From: Halicephalobus mephisto
Taxonomy: Eukaryota > Nematoda > Chromadorea > Rhabditida > Panagrolaimidae
Reading direction: 5' to 3'
DNA length: 64,000 nt
Assembly: GCA_009193035.1 (NCBI GenBank)
Contig: SWDT01000010.1
Coordinates: 248,001 to 312,000 of the forward strand
The first letter of the stretch is position 1. Each line of letters starts with the position of its first letter. Below are positions 50,561 to 61,792 of the stretch, one piece after another. The notes under the pieces are model-generated. The model made no database searches. It was not told where the DNA came from and was given only the letters and a program-made list of their open reading frames with translations. Made by a program: the position numbers and the translations under genes.

Positions 50561-51645
50561 ATGACTGTTCAAGTTGTCACGGATCTGCTCAGAACTACCG
50601 TATTCAAGTTGGAATTATCCGTTTTAATCCTCTCTGCACTCCACACTAGTTACTTCACGATTATTTTTTTGAAAATTAAAACATTTCCGCTGAATCTGAA
50701 AATACTGTGTTTGTATCTGAGTGTCCCGATATACTGTAATATTGTTACAAGAATATGGATTATCACTTCTTACTTATGGATCCCGGAGCTGCAGAACAAG
50801 TCAGCTCTCATAAATTCCATTCATTCTGCCTCTATTGCTTATTTCGAAATTAATATTATCTGGATAGTGCTCGAGAGAACGTTATCCATCCGGAGGTCGA
50901 TGAAAAGTACAGTACTGTCTCCGAAGATTGTCACACTTTCTTGTTGTGTTTGTCTTGTGAGTTGTTACGGTTTCAGATTGAATAAAGTTGATTCTTTTAG
51001 ATTCTGTTCCATTTACTTCTTATTTATCTATCTTATTCCAGCATTTTCATTGGAGTCAGAATGACGTACTTTGTGTTTGTCACGAATTTAATCTGTTTTG
51101 GGGGTTTTGTGTTGTTAAACAAGCTCTACAGGAACTACTATAAAAGAACACTGTCGGCAAATTTAAACACAAGGTACAACCTCGTTGAAAGCATCAGAAT
51201 CTGCCGAACAATGATCTTCTTGTCCTGTTATTCGTTGATTTTGTTCACTCCTGGAGTGATCTATATGTTTGTAGCTAGTTATCATTGGAAACCAAAGCAA
51301 GTAGTATTTTAGGTAAAATTCATATATCAATTTCCAGGAACTTGTGGGATGATTTCGCAATTGCTTCGAATTTCATCGACTTAGCAATGGCCATATTCGG
51401 TTTACTCTTTCCTTTCGTTTTTGCTTTAACTCATCCGGAAGTTAACAAAAAGTAACGAAATGTTTTGTTATTAATTAAACTTTGTTTTTTTCAGGTTTTT
51501 CAATTTCCCCACTAAACGAATTAACGCCGTACAACCCACAAATAAGACAACCTTGAAAACAACTCTCGAAGGGAGGAATTTAATTGTTGATAGTAGTAAA
51601 GAAGGACAATTATATTTTGAGCAGTTGAGAAACCAATGGAACTAA
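50561..51645 (+). CDS. Sre-like serpentine chemoreceptor 5, with a GC-AG intron
   Basis: Exons 50561-50956, 51001-51296, 51338-51451 and 51495-51645 give 318 residues. The core reads IVLERTLSIRRS at the ERT position, and the end reads YFEQLRNQWN, matching the class-e type ending. The 44 bp first intron bridges two frames. The second intron starts with GC (AAA|GCAAGT) and ends in TTCCAG. Only this choice restores phase 2, the phase of the equivalent intron in chemoreceptors 1-3. It is diverged from the cluster at 36-45 kb and lacks their shared promoter box. The start is uncertain: the open frame continues about 36 codons upstream without another ATG. Confidence 0.8.
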
Positions 51646-51723
51646 CAATTATGATATTAAATAACCCTCGGGGAGAAGGTACCTAACTTGGCCATATTGC
51701 ACTCAAGAAAATGCTGGTGTAAG

Positions 51724-52579
51724 TTACAACTCTTCCTTGGTTGGAGTCTTGGGTTTTTCTTCAAAGTGTTTCTTTGTTTTTTCAAAAACTTTGGCATCGT
51801 TGTCGTCCCCGAGGTCGATATTAATCCATGTATCTTTGGGTCCGACTCTGATGGCAGCAAGTTTCTTACCGGACTTGACGATTTTAGCGCTTGCTTTCCA
51901 TTCACCCTGCAAGGATTCAATGAAGAATTGCATAAGAACACATGAATGACACTTACTTGAACGGCAGAAAGACCGAAGGGGCTAAGTGGAATCATGTCAG
52001 AGTAGTCCTCAGGCAAGTCAGCCGAAGTCAAGGTTATTGGAGTCGAGAAAGCTTTACAGAAGTCAGGAGCAGCTTTGCATACTTGGAAGTTGCTGAGCGG
52101 ACTTGGTAAGTTCATTAAAATAAAAGTTAAAACTTACCAAACTTCATTAGGAACAAAAGAGTTCTTGCTCTGTCCTTTCTCGCAAACAGTTCCGATCATA
52201 AATGAATTGTGCTTCAGATCAAATTCCAGTTTCAAGTCATCATCGGAATCAATAGCCTTCTTGATTTCAATTTCGCCTTCTGTGATCTTGATGAATCCAG
52301 GGAACTTGATGCCTGGTTTGCAAAGCGGCTTTCCAGCTTCGTCATAGCCATGGATTTTCACGTTGCTGAAATGAATAGCAGCGTCCTTGCCTAGAAGTGT
52401 TATCAGTCGATATAAAAATTGGAACGAAAAGTAATAAATCAAAGTGTTTGACAACGAGAAATAACCAACTCACCTTCAAGTTCGTCATAGATGTGAATAA
52501 CGTTGTCGAATCCATCTTCACAGCCAAAAGTCACAAGGAAACTGGCACTGACAAGAATGATCAGCAGAAAATTCTTCAT
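51724..52579 (-). CDS. Secreted or ER-resident protein ending in KEEL, possibly ML/GM2A-like
   Basis: Exons 52474-52579, 52138-52390, 51957-52092 and 51724-51906 join in phase to give 225 residues. A clear signal peptide (MKNFLLIILVSASFLVTFGC) is followed by a beta-rich domain with spaced Cys residues (GKPLCKPGIKF, GTVCEKG, NEVCNFQVC, PDFC) and near the end GEWKASAKIVKSGKKLAAIR. It stops with TKEEL, a KDEL-like ER-retrieval signal. The size, Cys pattern and closing strand pair recall MD-2/GM2-activator-like lipid-binding folds, but that is a guess from pattern. The third-exon acceptor (CCGCTCAG) was chosen because the alternatives hit stops. Confidence 0.78.
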
Positions 52580-55500
52580 TGTTGTCTTCTTTCAAGAAAT
52601 CGAAGTCGAGATTGGTTGACTTAACTGCTGAAAAATAAAGAATTTTGTTTACTTTGGTCAATTTTCATAAATCAAAATAAAAAACAAGGTTCTATTACTT
52701 GTAAAATCCTACAAAAAGTAGTTACACGTAGAATAAATGAGAAACGTGGAGAATGAACTATTTGAAGGAAAACGAGAATTAGCTACCTTGATAAGGACTC
52801 TCTCCGGCATCAATCGTCACAAAAAGGATTATGTCGCGCTTCCTTAGTTATTATAGTTTCAGAGAACAGCAAGCACAAAGTCAAAATCGAAAATGAACTT
52901 CACCTCATAAAGTTGGTTTCCGAAGGAGGTGAATGAGGTAATTGCGATCGATGGATATTCAAGGTCGAGTTCTGGATTTATGCATTGCAACAAAACTCCG
53001 AGAATCTCCGCTCTATAGATCTAGTGAAATCATTCTTCACAAATGAAATTTCGGTATACGGAATACATTTTACAGATGAAATTTGTATATAAATCATTGT
53101 ATATTTGTTAATTAACAACCTGAAAAAAGTGAAGCAATATTGAGTTAATTGTGGTTTACAGATCGCATGGAATGTTTAATTGAGCCACTTTATTGCAATT
53201 CACAACACCAAGCCAATGTGGAATTAACTCGGCGGACTCCAAACTGACATGTTTTGACACGTTCCAATCCCCTTTTGTGACCCAGATTATGCACCATTCA
53301 GTATTCAATTTTGATCACCCCTACTTTCACTTTTCGACTTTTCACGAAGGTCTGCTGCCCATTTGTGACCGGTCAATGAGGTCAAAGCGGGTTTGCGTGT
53401 TTTTCTGTCAAAGTAAGAAGTACTGACCATCGGACTAACCGGATCCCCTCTTTACGGTCTTGTTGACTCTACTTAAAACCTAAAAAGAATAGCCCGAGAG
53501 CAAATCCTCATTGACGTAAAAGGAGGACCAGATGACCAGTAGTCTGATCATTTAAATTTCGTCTGGGAAGCCTTAATTGTAGCTCAAAAAGATCTGCAAA
53601 CATTCTCCGTCTTAAAAAAGTTTTCCGCGAGAAGTGAAAGTCTGAAAAATAATTTTCCAGAAGAGTGACCAGTTCTTTCCTCTATTGAATTTCCGGTGTT
53701 TTGTCCAAAGTGTGTTGAAAACCCGATTATTTCTGGTTTTCGGTCGAAGTAAGGATAAAGTCTATCCTCCACCTTCGACTATAATCAGAAATTAGAGTTA
53801 TTAGATAATGTTGACTGACATTCCAAAGTAGTGTAAAATTCATTTCAAAAATTAATTCTTTTTTCAGTGTCTGAATACATTTATTTTTCAATTTGGATTA
53901 TTATTTTTAACATCATTGATTCTACCTTTATTTAAATAATTCGATGTTTTTAATTATTTGAAACAAAAATTTTCTTCGTAATATTTTTTGTCTTATTCGC
54001 ACTTTCATAAATGAAAAATCTTGTTCCATTATCGAATAATCCTAATTCAGCTGATCCTCTAATCTGGATATATCTATCGCCATTCGAACAATAACCTCTA
54101 CATTAATTTGCTTTCGATTTTTTGGCCTCGCCGAATTCCCCAAGTAGACGACAACTGTTTTTAAATTTTTTCGAAAAAATTAGATTATGCATAATGCTTT
54201 CGGGCATGTTCATTCTTCAAAGCCCACTCGTCCCTTCTTTTGCAATCGGCCGCAAGCAACAATCGATTTACTCGTTCATACTTTTGCTTTCTGTTTTTGT
54301 CTGGTCGAATCGCTTTCTATCGAACTTGAAATAGGTTCATGGGTGGAACCAAACCCTTTATTTAGATATTTTTATATGATTTGATGGAGTTGAGTTTTTC
54401 ACAAATAAGGATTTTTGTTTGATCAGCTGGATTTGAGCGGAATGCAGAAGAGATATTATTTTCAGACGGCAAACCGTCAAGTGATTTTATGAAGGTTGAT
54501 AAAATAGGGAAGCGGGTCTTGGAGTCGAAGTTATTTTCTCTAATCGATTTCGTACACTAAACGTGATTTCGCAAATTACTACAGTATTGAAAATTATTAT
54601 TTTCCTCATTTAGTATTCATTCTTCGTTTTTAGCTTTGAAAATAGTTTTAAATTATTCATTATAAAACTGTTGATCCGGACTTTTTTGAAAAACAGATAT
54701 GAAATATTTTGAGCGTCCACGTTTCCATGGTCTTGTTTCCGTGGACCAAAAGAATCCATGTTATTGTTTATTCACGTTTTGTAATGTTTTGAACCATTAA
54801 AAGATCTATTTTACGAAATACCATAATCACTTGAGTTTCAATTGGTCATGAATTGGATTGACGCTTTTGAAAGGCTTTCATCTTGATTGATTTTGTTTGG
54901 TCAGTCTCGAGATTCAGCGAGTGACCAGAAAACTGTTTGCCTTGGAAGAAGTCTAGTTTGTTTTTGTGTCATTTGCAAGCTTTGGTCATTTGTTTGCCTT
55001 GGACCATCTTGTTAATTCTTCTAAGGATTATGAAATGATACATTTGGAAGACTACAGTAGTATTTAGAACTTTGAAATAATGTGGTTTCAATAAAACCAA
55101 AAATCTCCATTTAAAGTTTAGACAGCTTGAGTATTGGATTTTTTGTATTTGAAACTAGACTTCCTGAAACATGAGCGATTCCCTTGACTTTTCGACCTTT
55201 TTTGTTTTTTATGCTACTTTCCGTCTTTCGGTCTAGAAAACTTCTCAAGAGTATCCATGTTCTAAAGTTCCGAATTCACCGAACCAGAAACCGCTTAGTC
55301 TCGACCAATTTTCACTCACTTTAAAATTTCTTTCCAAAGCTTATTTGTGGAGTAGAGCCTCTTTCCTTTTTTGTCTAGGTCTAAATAATGTTCCGGGACG
55401 AGTCGGTTGCTGCAAGTGCCTCTGGCGCTTCTTCTTTTCCGTCCAAGTCATCCCGATTGCAAATGCAAAATCCAGAATTGCGAGTTTCACTGACGCAATG

Positions 55501-55718
55501 CTGACTAGTTTCAATTTGGCTTTTGAAAGAATCCTCCGCTCTGGATTTACCCTCTTGACCGATTTTATCGCTTTTTGAGAGATTTGATTCTGTCTCATTT
55601 TATCGATCCGTGGTTCCAAATTCTTTTCATCAAAAAGGAAATTTTAGGCTTGTATTACTCTGATGGCTTGTTGGAGACTGTAGTTGTGGGCTTTGGAGGA
55701 AAGAATCTTAATAACGCC
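52580..55718. other. Gene-poor 3.1 kb, nothing recognised
   Basis: Includes the probable trans-splice acceptor (TTATTTTTCAG, ending near 52632) of the KEEL gene. The rest shows only short open frames without splice context. It ends at the OST-alpha gene. Confidence 0.55.
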
Positions 55719-57141
55719 ATGCTTGACATAGTCGATACCGCAATCAAGCTCCTGACAAGCAGTCTGCTGAATTGTAGCCGTGATGATGTTGTTCCATCTT
55801 CTAAAGAGTTTCTGACACGTGAGTTGATTTATTTTGACTTTTTGACGAGAATTAGCTCTGGTAATGAACATAGAAGTATTTCGAAAACCTAGAAATTTTG
55901 GATTTTCCGACCACTGAGTTTTTATGGGATTTGATTTTCTGTTATCTTAAAAACCATTCCAGAAACAAATGTGGATAATGTTTGGGAAATTCAAAAAATT
56001 GAGATTCTCCGAGCACTATCCACAACTTTATTTCTCTGCAAAAACTTGGATAGTATCCAGAAAATTCAGAAATTTGGAATTTCCAGACATTATCTCAGTT
56101 TGCTAATGAGACTGTTCTCGATTCAATTGTAATTTCTTTCAGATCTGACACCACCATATGTGATCGCTATTATTGTTTCAACATTAGTCTGCTTGACAAC
56201 CTTAGCTTTGGGAGCTGTACATTATTCCTACATTTTTATATATGTTACTCATCCATATCGACGAGCTTTCGTTCTTTATCTTGCGGGAACTGCTCCGTTC
56301 GTCAGTTCCTTTGCTCTGGTAGCCATGTATATGCCAAGAATATGGTTTCTCGCCCATCTTCTTAGCTTTTTGTAAGTACACCTTAATGAGATGACCGAAA
56401 TTGATTTCATTGTTTCAGCTACTTCTCAATCAGCCTCTACTTTGTAATTTGCCTTCTGATGCAACTCGTGGAAGGACGTCAATCAATGGTCAAGAAGATG
56501 CACCAGAAATCAAGCCGATTAAACGTCCAAACACCTCCTTTCTGCTGTGTTTTCCCGTGTTTGCCGACGCTGCAAGTAGAAACCAAGAAGATCAAGATTT
56601 TGGAATTCATGGTGATGCAGAACCCCTGTGTTCGCCTTTTCGCGACGATAGTTTCCCTTATTCTATATTTCGAATACAACACTGGTTCTTTCCTCGCTCT
56701 CAAAGTACTAGATTTTATTTCCCTACCTTCCCTGTTATTTGGCATTTACGGTTGCCATATTCTGGTCACTACAGTCTCTAAACTGGATGAATTGATCCCC
56801 TACCGGTACATCGTCGTCTTCCGGTTACTCGACATTTACTTCATGTTCTTTGGTCTGCAACAGCCAGTCTTCGACTTCATTGCGAGAGCTGGGGTCTTCG
56901 GATGCGGTACATTACTCCCGCCGCTGGATACGGCCTTTTGTGAGTGAATAATTAATATTAATTGACCATTATCGGGTTCATTTTAGTCTGGAAGAACTTT
57001 GCAACGATATTGGAATCGTTCTTCGTGTCTGTGTTTTCAACAGCCCTTCTGAAACCTAGCAGAAGCGCTCTCTTCGACAAGTACCCCTCGACTGGAACGT
57101 GTTCTGTTGCATCCATGTCGACTCACGAAAGCTCCGCGTAA
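55719..57141 (+). CDS. Organic solute transporter alpha subunit (OST-alpha / SLC51A family)
   Basis: Seven-TM protein of the Solute_trans_a family, which in vertebrates exports bile acids and steroids as a heterodimer with OST-beta. Exons 55719-55818, 56143-56371, 56419-56939 and 56987-57141 give 334 residues, close to the human length. The N-terminus reads LLNCSRDDVVPSSKEFL. Seven hydrophobic segments follow, with the cysteine-rich loop PPFCCVFPCLP between TM3 and TM4, then KIKILEFMVMQNPCVRLF. The tail is Ser/Thr-rich. The first intron carries two copies of the palindromic repeat. The start Met is the first in frame after stop-free sequence, so upstream coding exons are possible. A short open stretch at 57188-57343 could be an alternative last exon. 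Confidence 0.9.
55972..56095. repeat. Paired palindromic repeats (copies 15 and 16)
   Basis: Copies at 55972-56021 (GTGGATAATGTTTGGGAAAT to GAGCACTATCCAC) and 56048-56095 (TTGGATAGTATCCAGAAAAT to CAGACATTATC), inside the first OST-alpha intron. A more decayed unit lies near 55873-55915. Confidence 0.75.
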
Positions 57142-57720
57142 TCCCAGATTTGCATTTTCATTGATATCATTTGCCATCTGTAGAGCCTTATTTTCGATGA
57201 CACCAAAGAATAAAAACTTTATTGAAAACAATCAAGTGAGATCATTCGATATTGACGGGTTTGTTCAGGATGTAATTACTCGGTTTGCATTGGAGGAGGA
57301 TAAACATGGACAACCCAAAGATGGTAAAAGCGGAAACAATTAATATTTGCAGTGCCAGAAATACAACGAAGGTCGAAGACCACTGAGAGTTGATCTCATT
57401 TGTTCTGAAACGACATCATTGTTTTTATCCCACGAACACAACCCACATTGATCTTTTGACTTCTTCATATGTCTTTCTGTCCTTTTGGATATCGATATAA
57501 TGTACCTCACTTGGAGGTTTCGTGGTCCTCGGGATGATCTGTTTGTAAGTGGCGTACCTCACCTTGTAGTCCTTCGTCGTGCTCCTCCAGGCACTTCTCA
57601 TGGTCGCAGTCCTTCTGATACTCGGCATTTGTGTTACGCCAAGTTTGAAGTTAAAACGACTTCTCCTTGTAGAAAGTTTAATTGTGTCTGTCACTAGAAT
57701 CCCATTCGGATCATGCTTAC

Positions 57721-58438
57721 GGTCAGGAGGAATATGGTGTTCACTTTTACTCGAACTAGAGGTTATAGCAGGGATAATGCAGGGGCCTTTTAATGGAAGT
57801 GAGAAGAATAGTAACCGGAAATGCTCATGTTCCAGAAGAGGAGTATTCAACCCGTATTGCTCCGAGTTCCTGGAGCGTACCGTTATGGAAGATCTCTCGA
57901 CCTCAATCTGAATAAACGGTTGGTGTAAATTAGCAAAACCAAATTTCGCCGACCTCAAATTGCATTTTTGACCCATTAATGTTGTTCGACGTAGAACAAT
58001 AACTCGTTGCATTCGTAATTGACAAGTGGATGTCCTCTGCGGGTAGATTGATGACGTCATCATTGAGCCCAAATCTTATTTCAAAAACGAGAGATGAGTC
58101 CGACGACTCGAACAAGCCATAAGCACTGAACAATTCATTATTATGAAATTTACTGTAAATATGGAATTTTACCTGGATTCTTCATCCGGCAGTGGCAGAA
58201 ATACCCTGATAAATCTCTCGTTTTCTTCAAAGCTAAATTTCGAAAGAGTGTCTATCATTGTCGATTCTTGGGCCTACAAATATCGAAAAAATGACATCAA
58301 AGATTATGTTATTTTTCACATCAACATTGGACGGATGTTCGAACAAAGAACCAAAAATCAAAGCTCATCGGGTCTTACCTGGATTATCTGAGTAAGTGTA
58401 GAAACAAGCAACAATGAAAATACTGTGAGAAAATTCAT
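57721..58438 (-). CDS. Secreted protein of unknown function, 3' end unresolved
   Basis: Exons 58379-58438, 58173-58273, 57954-58125 and probably 57721-57907 (extending further 3') join in phase. Exon 1 is a signal peptide (MNFLTVFSLLLVSTLTQ), and the start is supported by the hydrophobic run and a good donor (CAG|GTAAGA). Exons 2-3 encode an acidic extracellular-looking segment (FEIRFGLNDDVINLPAED, then NATSYC). The donor after exon 3 (GAG|GTCGGC) is weak. Past 57.72 kb I could not choose between an open Arg/Thr-rich frame and another frame with spaced Cys (DCDHEKCLEEHDEG) that could continue to an exon at about 57.35-57.40 kb. I do not recognise the family. Confidence 0.55.
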
Positions 58439-59562
58439 CCTTCTACTCGAGGTTTGGAGTTATATTGAGGTACTGTGGGAAATAACTTCCATATTAGTGT
58501 TAATGCCGAGACTGAAAACTCAATAACATCAAAAAGAATTTGGCTCGGTTGGTCAATTTCACGAATCATCAACTTTTTTCCCAAAATACAGGAGCTTCCA
58601 CTTGGAACGCTTAAGTCCCGTTATGTAGATTCTATTTACATGGTCTGTGGGCAATTTAATCAACGTTAATGGACAAAGTGTTCAACTCGACGAAAATGAA
58701 AAGAAAAACAATCTTTTTGTTGAGCATAAATATGTGTGCTTGGGAATTATAAACAAATTTTTTAAGGAAAATTTAAAAGTTGAAGATTTGTAAAATTCTA
58801 AAAATTTAAGGAAATAAAAAACTTTAGTACAAATTAGTGACAAACACTCGATTACGAGTACTTGGCTTGTTATATGTGAAAGTTGAGCCAACGGACCTTT
58901 GAAAACAGTTGGCAGAATAAACTTAGAACTCGATATTGAATCTCCTGGAGAATATTTTTGAAATTGTAAATTTTTTTGGATTCATCAAGAATTCAACAGA
59001 GGAAAACATTGTCATCGGGAAAAACCTATTATTATAAATGTTACTCATCGAAGTTGGACTTGGAGCATTCAAGAGCAATTGAAATTTTTTCTTTTTGTCG
59101 TAATCGTTTCCTTGGATTTCTCTCAAGCTTCTTACGTGCTTATACATTTTTGAATGGCATGTGCATCAAAAATAGAAACCCCGCTGGTTTTATTTAGACA
59201 TCAGGACTTTAAAAACCTAGTTTAAATGTCGGTAAAATCAGTTTTCGTATCAAACTTGGATAGTGCTCAGAAAATTCAAAAATCGGGATTTTTAGGATAC
59301 TATTCAGGATGTCATTAGAGGAAACAGATTTAGTGAGTTTTGTTACTAGGGAAATTCAGGAGGTTCTAGACAGCTTTTGTTGATGGATTAAAGTACTGTA
59401 GAAATTTCCTTGTGAGATTACTTTATATTTAGCAGCTTCAAAGTTGGTACCAGAAAACGCAAATCTAGGATTATCTTTTTAACGTTTATAGTTTATAATG
59501 TTTTATTTGGGACAATTTACCCGGAATACTAGATATTACATTCACCGAACTGAAGATAGTGA
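58439..59562. other. Intergenic, one palindromic repeat
   Basis: Space between the 5' end of the unknown secreted gene and the 3' end of TMCO4. Short open frames only. Confidence 0.55.
59258..59306. repeat. Palindromic repeat (copy 17)
   Basis: Runs from GGATAGTGCTCAGAAAATTC to TTAGGATACTATTC, and looks single. Confidence 0.7.
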
Positions 59563-61762
59563 CTATTTTGAAGATTCTTGAGATTTTGCACCGGAATTAA
59601 GTATTTCAGACTGTTCTGCCTCGTACTTCAGTAAGTCCTCTTTGGATGCCAATGAATGTGGAGTAACTTTGACACCTACAGCATCCAAAACTTCCGTGAG
59701 TTTCTTCGAATAATCCATGTGGCCCTTAACGATGTGAGAGACATTGAAGTTGACAATCTTTCTTTCATTCTTGTTGTCAACTGGTCCTGTGCCTGCTATT
59801 GTGAATTGGACATTCATGGTGCGGTAGAGAAATCTGGAGTAAAAATACGTGAAATCCGATTCGAAAATGCACTTACCTTAGAAGCCAATCGGTGTTACAG
59901 TACCCATTGATGACTCTTCCACCGACCACTGTACACATTTGCCTCCATTGTTTTGGAGAAGCAGAAACTGGGGCTCCGAGAAGGACCACATCTTCGATTA
60001 TCCCAACACAATTGGGTCGTTTGCTCATCTCCAGCAAACAGTGGTAGATCACCCTGGCTCCAAGGGAGAACCCAATGAGGGTTATCGGTCTCTTTCCGTG
60101 TTGTCTTGCCAGTAGAATCTCTGCCAAATGTTCCCCTACTTCTGTCGCTCTGGAGACACAGACATTCCAAGGATTGTCCAGGACGCTGGAAGCAGATAGC
60201 AGTGCCACAGGCCAGGCGATTGCAGAAACAAGTCCAGCCAACGCGGTCTCCATCAAGGTGTGTTGGATGGCGTAACTGACGGCAAAGGACATCAAATAGT
60301 CAATTGCTTTCCCGAGTTCCACCAGATACTTCGATTCATATCGGAGAGAATACTGTTCCTTGGACATCCACAAGTGTCTCCACTGTTGTTTGAAGGCGTT
60401 CTCGGAGTTGTCGTCGATCCATCCACTAACACAGAGGACTACATGTAGACTGTTCTCATCGGAAATAGTTTCAATTGCAAGTTCTTCTATTGCACCGACT
60501 CTTTTTTTCATCTTGTAACCAGCTAGACCAGCTCCAGCAACCCCAAAAGCAGACCCAAGGACAGCAGCACCGGCAGTTGTAGCGATTCCTGCAGCTGCTC
60601 CTGTTCCGACGATCACCCCGGCTCCTGCAGCAATTAGTGGAGCAGCAAGACCTCCTGTCAGTCCTAAAATAGAATTAAAATAAGAAATAAATATGAAAGA
60701 CCCACCAATGAGAACTCCACCAACACCTCCAGCAGCTCCGATCATTGCGTATCTCTTGATTTTCTTTATTTTTGCTGATTTTTCTCGTTCAATTTTGGAG
60801 TCCCTAAAGTATATCAGTTGATTTCTATGTAAACGAAATCCCAATTACTCTCCACAACCACCAACGATACTGAAAACTTTTGACAGAGCAAAACCAACCC
60901 ATCCTTTATGCTTTTAGGTAATTGCAAACTGTATGAATTTGTTTTGATATGTAAAAAGAATTAAAAATTAAACTTACTCGCTCTCGATGTATTGCTCACT
61001 GATAAGCTTGTCCGTCAAAGTGTCCTCGATATCTTCAAATTCATCCCACAGAATCCCTAAGAGTGCTCCAATGTGACGGAAAAGTACCCTGTATCTGCTG
61101 TCGTAGTCTCCTTTTTCCATAACCATCATCAGCATTGATCCCATAAGGATGATGCCAGTGTGTTCCTTGATGTAAGGATCGTCCTTGATCACCATGATGA
61201 GAGAAGCGATGTCCTCATTGCATCCTTCCCCGTCAAGATGACATCGAAGAGATGCATTGGTCTTTTCCGGCAATCCACAATAACGAATAACGAGTTCTAA
61301 AGCATCATGGGAGAATTTTCTAAAGAAATAAGGATGAACTGATATATGAACGGAGAAGACAAGACTTACGTAGCTCGTTCATCCTCTCCCTTGACAAAGT
61401 CCAACCTCAGTACTGTTACAAGAAGATCAGCAAAAGCAAATCTCGTTGCTGATTCTAAATGGTGCTTCAGCTCAGAAGAAGTGGGAAGTTGTCTGCTGTG
61501 CTTTGGGGACTTCATTGTTAACCCATCTGAAAACATGTATTGAAACGTGGAACTTGTGTCATGAATGCTCTTCATTTGCATTTTCATATATCAATACACT
61601 AGAAAATAGCTTACTTGAGCTTGTGGAGGACCTTATACTCTGTCTATTCGGAAAAGAAACGAATTTAGCTGGACTCGATGAAGAATCCATCATCACCGGA
61701 GCGGAGACTGTGCGTTGATCAAAGTCTTCCACGCCAGTTGAAAGAGCCGGGTCACTGGGCAT
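59563..61762 (-). CDS. TMCO4 homologue (DUF726 family, alpha/beta-hydrolase-like membrane protein)
   Basis: Exons 61615-61762, 61370-61526, 60978-61319, 60706-60803, 59877-60663 and 59563-59833 join in phase to give 600 residues. A helical N-terminal region leads to an acidic/basic linker, then glycine-rich membrane segments (LTGGLAAPLIAAGAGVIVG), YKMKKRVGAIEE, and a hydrolase-like core with GFSLGAR (Ser about residue 448, a GxSxG nucleophile elbow), IIEDVVLLGAPV and INGYCNTDWLL. The last exon gives FLYRT and VKGHMDYSKKL, as in the human protein. Exon 3 was joined directly to exon 4 (ESE|DSK) because an intervening open segment at 60.85-60.92 kb does not fit the phase. The enzymatic activity of the family is not established. 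A TTTTTCAG acceptor lies about 30 nt upstream of the ATG. Confidence 0.93.
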
Positions 61763-61792
61763 GATTAGTTCTTATCATTTATAGTACCATCT

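Noticed and set aside
57188..57343. Open stretch downstream of OST-alpha as an extra coding exon
   Set aside because: No donor in the last exon leads to it in frame; kept only as a possible alternative end.
60850..60930. Open segment before TMCO4 exon 4 that could be an extra exon
   Set aside because: Entering it would need phase 0 while the previous exon leaves in phase 2; joining exon 3 directly to exon 4 keeps the frame and gives the expected charged linker.
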